Part shown: positions 34,845-43,196 of the stretch, piece by piece
Position numbering within the stretch: the first letter of the stretch is position 1
Layout of the letters: each line of letters starts with the position of its first letter
Assembly (NCBI GenBank): GCA_027484685.1
Contig: JAIXSO010000047.1
Coordinates: forward strand, 186,001 to 250,000
Direction: 5' to 3'
Source of the DNA: Bacteroidota bacterium
GTDB taxonomy: Bacteria > Bacteroidota > Bacteroidia > UKL13-3
DNA length: 64,000 nt
Position numbers and translations under genes: made by a program
The notes under the pieces: model-generated
Told to the model about the DNA's origin: nothing
The model's input: the letters and a program-made list of their open reading frames with translations, nothing else
Databases searched by the model: none

Positions 34845-37826
34845 TTGATAATCATTTCCGAGCATATTCAACTTTTCAAATCTGTATTTAAAGGCAGAGA
34901 AGATGTGTTTGCAATACGTTGGGAGAAGGGTTCAAAAAGTGGATATATGCCTGCATATTTTTATGACCCATATATGTATAGGTCACATAAAATGAAGGGT
35001 GGTACTTTTCAAAATTTCACAAATAAAACTTATTTAAAACTAACCGACAAAGAAATCACTAAACATTTAAATGGTGAACAATTAATAGGAGTATATCCAA
35101 TGTTACAAGATAATACTTCAACATTTATCGTGGCTGATTTTGACGAATCAAATTGGATTGATGATGCTGTAAAATTTTTAAAAGCATGTAACAATAAAAA
35201 TATTCCTGCATACTTAGAACGTTCACGTTCAGGAAACGGAGGACATGTTTGGATATTCTTTGAGCAGCCTTACCCCGCTCTTCGAAGCCGAAAGATTTTT
35301 ATATCATTACTAGAACAATCAGGTGCATTTTCAGTATTCGATAAGGGTTCAAGTTTTGACCGCTTGTTTCCAAACCAAGATTTTCTTTCAGGCGAAGGAT
35401 TAGGTAATTTAATTGCCTTACCTCTTTTTAAAAATATTTTAGAGCAGGAAAATAGTTGCTTTATTGATGTTGATTCGTTACAACCAATAAAAGAACAGTT
35501 TGAGTTTTTAAAAAGCATAAATAGGATTTCTGTTTCTGAATTAGATAATTTATATGTAACACTGACAACAACTTCCAATTCAAATACCCCAAAACCTACC
35601 AAAGGAAAGTTAATGATTTCATTGAGCAATGAAGTGAAGATTAGCAGAGAAGGAATGACAGCTCCTTTAATTGACTTTTTGAAAGAAGAGATGAACTTCG
35701 CCAATTCAGAATTTTTCATTAAAAAGAAAATAGGCAAAAATACTTTTGGAACAGAACGTTTTTTTTTTTTTTTTTTTGAAACGGAAAACGATATTATTAT
35801 TCCAAGAGGTTTTATTGGAAGGACCATTCGTTTTTGTAGGGAAAACAAAATAGAACATGAATTCGTTGATGGACGAAAGAAACAAAAAACAACCCCATTT
35901 CCATTTAATGCTAAACTTAGAGAACATCAGCGAACAGTTGTAGAATCAATTGCTAAGAAGGATTTAGGAGTAATTGTAGCTCCACCTGGTTCAGGTAAAA
36001 CTATTGTAGCACTAAAAATTATTTCAGATAAACAGCAACCTGCTTTAATAATTGTACATAGGAAACAATTGGTTGAACAATGGGCTGATAGAATTAAAAC
36101 TTTTTTAGGAATTCCCAAAAATGAAATTGGAAAAATTGGGCAAGGGAAAACCAAGATAGGAAAGAAAATCACAATTGCAACTATACAAAGTTTATCAAAG
36201 GGACTCGATAAATGTGAAAATGATAATTTGAAAACTGCTTTTGGAACAATTATCGTTGATGAATGTCATCATATCCCTGCTGAAACATTCAGAAATACAA
36301 TTGCAAAGCTTCAAACATTTTATCTATATGGTTTAACAGCCACTCCGTTCAGAAAATATAATGATGGTAAACTAATTTTTATTCATTTAGGAGAAGTAAT
36401 ATCTGAAATAAAGTCAAGTGAGATTAGTAAAGCACCAAAAACAAAAATTATTGTCAGAAATACTGAACTTAATGTTCCTTTCAATTCTAAAACAGACCAA
36501 TTTGAAATACTTTCAAAAATTCTTATCCACGATTCAACAAGAAATAAATTAATTCTTGTTGATATAATAAACGAATTGAAAGTAGGCAAAAGAGTTGTAA
36601 TTATAACTGAAAGAAAAGAACATATTGATTCTCTAAACCAGTATTTAAAACAATCTTACGAAACCATAACGTTAAGTGGTGATGATTCTGAAAGCAACAG
36701 AACTAATAAATGGAAAATTCTGAAAGCTGGTAATTACCAAATTCTGATTACTACAGGGCAATTCTTTGGCGAAGGTACTGATTTGCAAAATGTAAATTGT
36801 TTATTCCTTGTTTATCCTTTTTCATTTGAGGGGAAGTTAATACAATACATTGGTAGGGTTCAGCGTTCAGAATTAACACCAACTATTTATGATTACCATG
36901 ATATAAAAATTGACTATCTAAATAAATTATTTTTGAAACGAAATACTTTTTACAGAAAAATAGTTAAGCAAGCCACATTATTTGATGAGCCAACTGAAGA
37001 AATTGCACCTACAAAAACAATTATTATTGAACAGCAAATAAAAATACCAATTGAACAACTTGAGTTCCGTTACGGTAGTATTCTATTTAAACACTCGATT
37101 TCTGAATTGAAAACCGAACTTGAGTTTGAAATTGAGAATCTTGAAGTACGACCTGAGTTTGAAGTTTTGAAACCATACTTTGCAAAAGCACTTAAATCAA
37201 AAAATGTAACAATTACTATTCATGCTGAGTTCGAAAATGAAAAACTTATTTCACAATTGGCAACTTCAAGTGATATTGATAAAATAAATCGTGAAGTAAT
37301 TGAAGGTGTAAAATTTACTTTCATTTCCAAGAATATAATTCGAAGACCTTTACATAAAAATGAAAATATTTTAGACCTCAATCAAATTCAAGGAGAAAAA
37401 AACAGTTCACTTTACAGCTCTAGTGAAGAGTTAATAGATGACATTTTGAAGAATACTAACTTCAAACATCACAAACATTTACAATACTTATCAAAACAAC
37501 ACGATAGAAGTATTTTAAAAATTCGTTTTATATTAAGTCCTTTCTCTTTTGTTTTTCTATTATCAGGCAAAGAAGAATTTCACATAGTATTAGAAACTTT
37601 AGACACGGAAGAAGCAACTTACTTGTGGCATTTCACTAAAGACAAGACTATACTTAAAATAAAACTGAAAGAAATTGATGAACAACTTAACATCATTAGA
37701 AACAAAGGCAAGCAAGTTTTCCTTGAAAAGCAACCAACAAATTTTAGTCGTATTTTACATGACTATTCAGATAGCAAAAAAGGATTTATTATTTGGAAGG
37801 GTTTACTTGACCAACAAATAATATAG
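34845..37826 (+). CDS. AEP primase-like domain plus SF2 helicase (TOTE conflict-system type)
   Basis: A 993-residue protein starting with TTG at 34845; no nearby in-frame ATG exists. Residues about 10-210 are an archaeo-eukaryotic-primase-like domain of the kind described in TOTE conflict systems: GVYPMLQDNTSTFIVADFDE with the DxD metal pair near 97, RSGNGGHVWIFF with the catalytic-type His, and FDRLFPNQDFLSGEGLGNLIALP. Residues about 350-710 are a superfamily 2 helicase: APPGSGKT (about 380), DECHH (about 471), TATPF (about 500) and YIGRVQRSE (about 669). The last 270 residues are unrecognised, with no nuclease motif I can see. Six Phe at 306-311 come from a T19 tract. It is probably part of anti-phage or anti-element defence. 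Confidence 0.9.
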   Translation: MIIISEHIQLFKSVFKGREDVFAIRWEKGSKSGYMPAYFYDPYMYRSHKMKGGTFQNFTNKTYLKLTDKEITKHLNGEQLIGVYPMLQDNTSTFIVADFDESNWIDDAVKFLKACNNKNIPAYLERSRSGNGGHVWIFFEQPYPALRSRKIFISLLEQSGAFSVFDKGSSFDRLFPNQDFLSGEGLGNLIALPLFKNILEQENSCFIDVDSLQPIKEQFEFLKSINRISVSELDNLYVTLTTTSNSNTPKPTKGKLMISLSNEVKISREGMTAPLIDFLKEEMNFANSEFFIKKKIGKNTFGTERFFFFFFETENDIIIPRGFIGRTIRFCRENKIEHEFVDGRKKQKTTPFPFNAKLREHQRTVVESIAKKDLGVIVAPPGSGKTIVALKIISDKQQPALIIVHRKQLVEQWADRIKTFLGIPKNEIGKIGQGKTKIGKKITIATIQSLSKGLDKCENDNLKTAFGTIIVDECHHIPAETFRNTIAKLQTFYLYGLTATPFRKYNDGKLIFIHLGEVISEIKSSEISKAPKTKIIVRNTELNVPFNSKTDQFEILSKILIHDSTRNKLILVDIINELKVGKRVVIITERKEHIDSLNQYLKQSYETITLSGDDSESNRTNKWKILKAGNYQILITTGQFFGEGTDLQNVNCLFLVYPFSFEGKLIQYIGRVQRSELTPTIYDYHDIKIDYLNKLFLKRNTFYRKIVKQATLFDEPTEEIAPTKTIIIEQQIKIPIEQLEFRYGSILFKHSISELKTELEFEIENLEVRPEFEVLKPYFAKALKSKNVTITIHAEFENEKLISQLATSSDIDKINREVIEGVKFTFISKNIIRRPLHKNENILDLNQIQGEKNSSLYSSSEELIDDILKNTNFKHHKHLQYLSKQHDRSILKIRFILSPFSFVFLLSGKEEFHIVLETLDTEEATYLWHFTKDKTILKIKLKEIDEQLNIIRNKGKQVFLEKQPTNFSRILHDYSDSKKGFIIWKGLLDQQII
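35759..35777 (+). repeat. T19 homopolymer within the primase-helicase gene
   Basis: Nineteen consecutive T lie between the primase and helicase parts and encode six Phe. The frame is intact at this length. A gain or loss of one base would leave only the primase part. Confidence 0.92.
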
Positions 37827-37920
37827 TAAAAGAAGAAAAAAGTCGAACTTATGAAGATAGCTGATAATATTAGCTTTTGAGGACAATTGCTATAAATTTA
37901 GCCTCTTCCCTTAAACAGAG

Positions 37921-37945
37921 AAAACCCTCGTTTAACAAGGGTTTT
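37921..37945. terminator. Hairpin after the primase-helicase gene
   Basis: AAAACCCT / AGGGTTTT is a perfect 8-bp stem with a 9-base loop, about 95 bases after the stop codon. The T tract is short, so it may be a terminator or part of the module boundary. Confidence 0.55.
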
Positions 37946-37951
37946 CATCAG

Positions 37952-38001
37952 TGGTAGAAGGAAACGGCAAAATGTCGAACTTTTTAGCAGATTTAAAGTC
38001 T
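37952..38001. repeat. Direct repeat B, right boundary of the Fic/primase-helicase module
   Basis: TGGTAGAAGGAAACGGCAAA through TCGAACTTTTT is the partner of 33551-33600, 4.4 kb apart. It lies 45 bases before the surviving 3' end of a di-haem oxidoreductase gene. Confidence 0.5.
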
Positions 38002-38044
38002 GTTTTAAATTTTGATTTATGCTGCTAAAGTTCAAAACAATAAA

Positions 38045-38206
38045 ACAGTAAATGGTCACAATAATTTTTTGCACGATGGAAGAGCTCGCAATTTTACCGA
38101 AGCCATTATGTGGCACGGAGGAGAAGCTGAGGCATCGAAAAATAAATTTGCTAAAATGAATAAGGCTGAACGGAACGCTATTATTAAATTTTTGGAAAGT
38201 TTGTAA
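38045..38206 (+). pseudogene. 3' stump of a di-haem oxidoreductase (DHOR, thiol oxidoreductase/cytochrome c peroxidase-like)
   Basis: About 52 codons with an intact stop encode VNGHNNFLHDGRAR, then FTEAIMWHGGEAEASKNKF and KAERNAIIKFLESL. This is the conserved C-terminus of DHOR-family secreted di-haem proteins, which normally exceed 400 residues. There is no start codon with a signal peptide, no CxxCH haem site, and no 5' part elsewhere in the window. The frame is open back to TTG 38012, but the residues before VNGH are not clearly family-like. The 5' part was evidently replaced by the Fic/primase-helicase segment. Confidence 0.85.
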
Positions 38207-38367
38207 AATAATATAAAATCTGACCCCTTCATTTTGCTTTCCAAATTCACTACTTAGCCAAAATAAATAAAATTTCGTTTTATTAATTATATTTTAGAAT
38301 TATTACATTTTTGTTTTAATAGGATTTTGTTCAAAATAGTAAATGGAGTAATGGCTCATTTATTTTT

Positions 38368-39306
38368 TTATATTAATAAAATAAGATCCATTGATTCTTC
38401 TTCAATCCACTCCCCGTTTGAAATGAGTGTTTTAATTAGAGCGGTTTGCCTTTCTGTAAAATTATTTTTTTCCAAGCCTGAAAAATCTTCTGATTTCCAT
38501 TTACTTTTATGATGCTTAACACCTACAGGAAGTCTTTTAGCATTTTCTGGTGGTTCTATTAATTCTATTTTTTTGTTTTTGGCATTAAAAATCTGTTTGA
38601 CATCAGAATAAATATTAAGTCCAGCATAATCCCAGTCACATAGGTAATAGATTGGTAACTGCAATTTATCCTGCTGTATATCATGTAATGGCTTTGTATT
38701 ATTACCTCCTACATACCATAACTCGATATTGTGTTTCTTATACTCTAAAGGTACTTTAAGGCAATCGAGATTTTCACATAATACTATAACCCTTGGGTTA
38801 GGACAATCTACAACAAACCTCCATTGTTGGTTTTTGGGGTCCTTTTCTGGAAATTCATCAACTTCTAACAAGTGTAAAATAGCATTTTTTAAACTTGGTT
38901 TATTCTCCAAATATTTAGAATTTTCATATTTAAAAACTTGAGCGGAGAATTTTTTTTGAGTTGTAAGATTATTTCTAAGCTCTTCTCTATTATGATAAAT
39001 GAAAACCAATGCTTTTAGATCTTCTTCTGTGAAAGTTTTCTTTGCGTTGTTCTCTATACCAGAGTTTGCAAAAAAATCATCATAGTATTTATAGGTTTTT
39101 AAATAATTATACTCATAAAAATCCGCAAATCTTTTCTTATTAGTAACAATAACAACAGAGTGATTCCCATCTTGGAACTTAATGAGTTTTTTTTGCTTGG
39201 ACAGAACTAAATTAATATACTCATTATTGAGCATTTTTAATTTAGTCTTTCCATTTTCATAGAGCTGATGAAGACCTTTTAAATGCTTCCATTCAATGTT
39301 TTTCAT
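38368..39306 (-). CDS. jetD: Wadjet nuclease subunit JetD (Toprim/DUF2220-type)
   Basis: A 312-residue protein, last gene of the operon. The C-terminal half carries a topoisomerase VI A/Toprim-like metal site: VIVLCENLDCLKVP (Glu) followed by PIYYLCDWDYAGLNIYSDV with the DxD pair, and WIEEESMD near the end. The N-terminal part (WKHLKGLHQLYENGKTK) is helical and fits the DUF3322-like domain of JetD. In known Wadjet systems JetD is the endonuclease that cuts circular plasmid DNA after SMC loop extrusion stalls. The metal residues look complete. It starts 3 bases after the jetC stop codon. Confidence 0.88.
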   Translation of the reverse strand: MKNIEWKHLKGLHQLYENGKTKLKMLNNEYINLVLSKQKKLIKFQDGNHSVVIVTNKKRFADFYEYNYLKTYKYYDDFFANSGIENNAKKTFTEEDLKALVFIYHNREELRNNLTTQKKFSAQVFKYENSKYLENKPSLKNAILHLLEVDEFPEKDPKNQQWRFVVDCPNPRVIVLCENLDCLKVPLEYKKHNIELWYVGGNNTKPLHDIQQDKLQLPIYYLCDWDYAGLNIYSDVKQIFNAKNKKIELIEPPENAKRLPVGVKHHKSKWKSEDFSGLEKNNFTERQTALIKTLISNGEWIEEESMDLILLI

Positions 39307-39309
39307 AAT

Positions 39310-42300
39310 TTATAAATTATTGGATGCTTTTCCAAAAATAGGTATTGGATCATAATTAACTTTTTCATCTTCTCGACTATTGTGAAGCAAGTAAATATTT
39401 TGTTTTTCTACATCAATCTTATTGGGATTAATGGAAAGAGATAACAATTGATAATCATTTGCACGAGCAATTCCGTAAAGCATATCAAAATTACTTCCTA
39501 AACCTTCTGCTTCATCTATAGCCATAAACCGAATAGCTTTAACAAATTTATTTTTTGATTGTTTATTTAATAAAGATAATTTCGCGATACATAGTAAAGC
39601 AATCGCAGCATAAGCCTGACTCGTACTTCCATCATTCTTTTTTCCTTGACTTGTTTTAATTGAAAACTTTACACTATAATAGGATTTTGGATTTAAGAGT
39701 TCTTCAATTTTTGGTTTTAAATTTTTCGAACCACCTGATCTATAAAATGCTTCTAACAACTTTTCTTTTAAAGATGGAAATTTTTCCAAATCATTTGAAA
39801 TTCCTTTTTCTGATTCAAATAATGAATCATCCAAACCTAATTCAAAATCTTTAGTCATATTATCGGTAAAAGTGTTCATCCATCCAGAAGAAAAAGAACC
39901 TTCACTGAAATCCTCTACACTCACTATATGACCTCCCGTTATTTCTTTGTCTCCAGAATTAAGAAAATTATTGATTAATCTAATATCATTTCTTTGGTCA
40001 CTTACTTCATCAGCTACTTCTTCTACAATAACAGCAAGTTTTTGAAGTTTTCGACTATTTAATCTACGGTTTTTGAAGTTAATATCTTTAAGATATTTAC
40101 CTATTTTTTCAATAATTTCTTTTTCCAATATATTAACATCATTAAGAATTTCAGGTGGCAAAATCTCTTCACACAATTGCTGAAAATCTCCAGTATTTTC
40201 AAATCGACTTACATTATTTTTTAAATACTGTCTAACAATAAGATTGTATTCTAAATTATAGGCATTATTGGATGAATCATAACTACTTTTAAGCTCTTCT
40301 ATTATTTGCTGAGTTAACTCTTCTGAAGAATCTGGAATATCCTTTAAAACATCAATATTTTGTGAATATACCCGGTTCTTAATTGAAGTCAGTTCTTCAA
40401 TTCTTTTCTCTAATTTAATAATATCTTCCACTTTTTCATAGTTTAATTTTTCATGAAGATAAATCTTGTTGAACTCCTTGTAGTAATCTTCAGCATTTAA
40501 CATAGCAGAATAAAAATGTTTTTTGTCAAAATTCTCTTTTAAGACAAAAGCATTATTGTTTTTAATATTTTCTATCTCTTGATTAGTCTCTGGTGTTAGG
40601 AAATTTTCATAGTCTCTTTTTAAATTATCTTCGAGGGTTATTAATTGGCTTCTATTGGTATTTAGTTGAGAATATACCTCCTTACTCTGTTTATGAGTTT
40701 CTTCAATGGAGTTCTGAGTATAAAGATTAGAATATTCTATGAAATCTTCGGTATTTAAATCGTACATTTCATGCGTCTCGAGTTGGTCTTCCAAATCTGT
40801 TTGAGTATTCCACGCTTTTAGATATCCATCGGGGTTTTCTAAACTTTCTAAAACATTTTTTAAAATTGTTTTTTCTTTTATAACTTTTTCTAAGCTAGTA
40901 ATATCAATTAGAATATTTGTAGTTTCTTTTTCAAAATATTCCCTTATTTTACTTTTATCTTGGGTATTGAAAATTGGAGAAAAATCCGTTGAAAAAAATT
41001 CAATAACACCGTTGAGATTAAGCCAAAACGCCTTATCTTCACTTTCATATACAACAATATTGTTCAGTAACACTTCTGGAGTAGGGACATATCTTTTGGA
41101 AGAATCAACCGGAGTTTCTATTTTAACACCTTCATTCTGATATTTGCGAATAATTGCTTCCTGATTCAAGTTTAATTTACTTGGTAAATTTAAAGCCCAG
41201 TGAGCCAAAGAATTTTTATCATCAATGTTATTTAAATCTTTGAGTTTATTTTTAAGTTCTAAATCTTTTACTAACTTCTCAAGTTGTTTCTCAATTTGAT
41301 TTACTATATTTTTTTCCTTATACTCTTTGCTTTTGAATACAGTAAGTATATTTTTAGATTTTAAAAGTTCTTCTAATTCTCTTATCTTGTTTATTGTATC
41401 TTTGGATTGATGGTATTTTTTGAACTTTTCTATAATTTCTTCTTGTGAACAATTAAACGCCTCCATCCAGGAAAAGAATTTTTTCCTTTTAGAAACCTTA
41501 GTATCCAATTCGTTTTTGACTTTAATAGCTTCATCCCATTTCGGCTCTATTTTTTCTAACTCTTGTGTTATCCAAGTGATTTTTTCGTAAACATTTTCTT
41601 TCAACAAAGGAAATGATTGTAAACTATAATAATAATCATTTAACAAAGTTTGAAGTTTATTCGAGTTTATGGAAATTTGATTTAAATAGTATTTGTAGGA
41701 AGATTTTAAATATAATATTTGAGCATCTTCTTTTGTGGTTTTTAAATCCAGTAAATTACTAAGTTGAGTCTGTTTGATGGTTAACGACTCTATTTCTTCC
41801 AAATTATTTTCAAATTGTCTTGTGTCTTCTTGTAATTCTTCTACGGTATCATAAAACTTTTTAATTAATTCTTGTTCTTTATCGTCACCAAATAAGAAAG
41901 ATTGTAAACTATGACTTTTACTTACATCTAAAGATTCTCTGGAAAAGGCCTGTATGATTTTAGCATAATTATCTAAAGTTTTACCATTGAGTGAAAGGTC
42001 TATCGGTAAAATATTATTTTTGAATAGTATCTTATGATAATTAGCAGTTTTTTCCCAAGATTCACAAGTAAGGTTTAGGTTATTTTGTATGTGTTCTTTT
42101 AATTCATTAATTGGAAAAATGATGTTGTTCTTTTGAAAATCTTCAACACCCAACAATTTTGAAAATGGAATCAACTGAGTATCCGTATCAAAATCATTTC
42201 CATCTTGAATAATAAACATATTAGAAGTGCCCGAACTCTCTAAATAAATACCTATAACCAAATATTGATTTTCATCCTTTTCAATATTGATAAATGCATA

Positions 42301-42552
42301 TCCCATATCTGTTCCTTTACCCTCGGTTCGCAGTACCATAGTATGAGGTTTTCTTGGTCCAGTACCTTTTGTTGGAGAATGGAATGCTTTTGCTCCCACA
42401 CAAACCAATTGCAGAAGGTCGGAAATCATACTTTTTCCAGCTCCTCCTTCTCCAACAAAATCTGTTCTGAAAGAACTGAATTCATAATCAAAATTTTGAT
42501 GATGAACAATTCCTAAAGTAGATAACCTTTTTATTCTTGGATAGTCTTTCAT
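39310..42552 (-). CDS. jetC: Wadjet SMC-like ATPase JetC
   Basis: A 1080-residue SMC/MukB-like ATPase. Near the N-terminus the Walker A is FVGEGGAGKSMISDLLQL. A long coiled-coil region of about 800 residues follows, with a central hinge-like part. At the C-terminus come the TSQGKKNDGSTSQAYAAIALLCIAKLSLL signature region and Walker B RFMAIDEAEGLGSNFDML, where DE is the ATP-hydrolysing pair. This order and its neighbours match JetC, the loop-extruding motor of Wadjet. Its ATG overlaps the jetB stop by ATGA, indicating coupled translation. Confidence 0.9.
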   Translation of the reverse strand: MKDYPRIKRLSTLGIVHHQNFDYEFSSFRTDFVGEGGAGKSMISDLLQLVCVGAKAFHSPTKGTGPRKPHTMVLRTEGKGTDMGYAFINIEKDENQYLVIGIYLESSGTSNMFIIQDGNDFDTDTQLIPFSKLLGVEDFQKNNIIFPINELKEHIQNNLNLTCESWEKTANYHKILFKNNILPIDLSLNGKTLDNYAKIIQAFSRESLDVSKSHSLQSFLFGDDKEQELIKKFYDTVEELQEDTRQFENNLEEIESLTIKQTQLSNLLDLKTTKEDAQILYLKSSYKYYLNQISINSNKLQTLLNDYYYSLQSFPLLKENVYEKITWITQELEKIEPKWDEAIKVKNELDTKVSKRKKFFSWMEAFNCSQEEIIEKFKKYHQSKDTINKIRELEELLKSKNILTVFKSKEYKEKNIVNQIEKQLEKLVKDLELKNKLKDLNNIDDKNSLAHWALNLPSKLNLNQEAIIRKYQNEGVKIETPVDSSKRYVPTPEVLLNNIVVYESEDKAFWLNLNGVIEFFSTDFSPIFNTQDKSKIREYFEKETTNILIDITSLEKVIKEKTILKNVLESLENPDGYLKAWNTQTDLEDQLETHEMYDLNTEDFIEYSNLYTQNSIEETHKQSKEVYSQLNTNRSQLITLEDNLKRDYENFLTPETNQEIENIKNNNAFVLKENFDKKHFYSAMLNAEDYYKEFNKIYLHEKLNYEKVEDIIKLEKRIEELTSIKNRVYSQNIDVLKDIPDSSEELTQQIIEELKSSYDSSNNAYNLEYNLIVRQYLKNNVSRFENTGDFQQLCEEILPPEILNDVNILEKEIIEKIGKYLKDINFKNRRLNSRKLQKLAVIVEEVADEVSDQRNDIRLINNFLNSGDKEITGGHIVSVEDFSEGSFSSGWMNTFTDNMTKDFELGLDDSLFESEKGISNDLEKFPSLKEKLLEAFYRSGGSKNLKPKIEELLNPKSYYSVKFSIKTSQGKKNDGSTSQAYAAIALLCIAKLSLLNKQSKNKFVKAIRFMAIDEAEGLGSNFDMLYGIARANDYQLLSLSINPNKIDVEKQNIYLLHNSREDEKVNYDPIPIFGKASNNL

Positions 42553-43196
42553 TTTAATTCATTTAAGGTTTCTTCAATATTCAGGATATATTCTTCATAA
42601 ACCTTTATCAGCCTGTCAAAAGCAGGAAGTAAGCCAAATTCATCTTTGCTCAATTCAATCCAGCCAATTTTTCTAAACTCCTCCAATGCTGATTGGATTG
42701 TATTATCTATTGCGTTATCATTAAGATTTCCTGGAGTAATATTTCTTGATTTTGCAATTAGCCTATATATTCCTGGTTTATAGTCTTCATATTCAATTCT
42801 TATTTTTTCTTTTAGCTTTAGAACTGAATCTAAATCTATTTCCTTATCAATATAAATGATTTTATAGATTATAAAACCAATGATTACATATTCACTTTTT
42901 AATGTTTCCCTATGTCGCGGAGATATGTTTCCACGACTATTTCCATAAAAATCTAAAAAAAAATAATTATTTGGTTTTTCACCTCCTTCAGAAAGCTCTA
43001 CATCAAAAAAAATCTGATAATAAAGCTTTAGACTGTCAATGTTCTTATCGATAAAATTAAAATATCGAATTTGATTACCTTGTTTCTGAAAGTGCATTCC
43101 GTCTTTTAAAAGATAATCTATTTCTGCAAAAAATTCTTTTGCGTTTTCTGCATATAAAAAATCACTTACTGTAACTTTGTTATTAACATTTTCCAT
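42549..43196 (-). CDS. jetB: Wadjet subunit JetB (MukE-like, DUF4194-type)
   Basis: A 215-residue helical protein with SDFLYAENAKEFFAEIDYLLKDGMHFQ and a winged-helix-like C-terminal half (ALEEFRKIGWIELSKDEFGLLPAFDRLIKVYEEYI). It sits between jetA and jetC, the place of the MukE-like kite subunit JetB; family assignment rests mainly on position and size. It overlaps jetA by 31 bases and jetC by 4. It should bridge the JetA kleisin and the JetC heads. Confidence 0.82.
   Translation of the reverse strand: MENVNNKVTVSDFLYAENAKEFFAEIDYLLKDGMHFQKQGNQIRYFNFIDKNIDSLKLYYQIFFDVELSEGGEKPNNYFFLDFYGNSRGNISPRHRETLKSEYVIIGFIIYKIIYIDKEIDLDSVLKLKEKIRIEYEDYKPGIYRLIAKSRNITPGNLNDNAIDNTIQSALEEFRKIGWIELSKDEFGLLPAFDRLIKVYEEYILNIEETLNELK

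Noticed and set aside
35270-35927. Frames of 192 and 73 residues on the minus strand inside the primase-helicase gene
   Set aside because: They lie opposite a gene with clear conserved motifs, and have low-complexity composition caused by the T19 tract.
38056-38250. Minus-strand 64-residue frame opposite the di-haem oxidoreductase stump
   Set aside because: The plus strand matches the C-terminus of a known family, so the opposite frame is a shadow.
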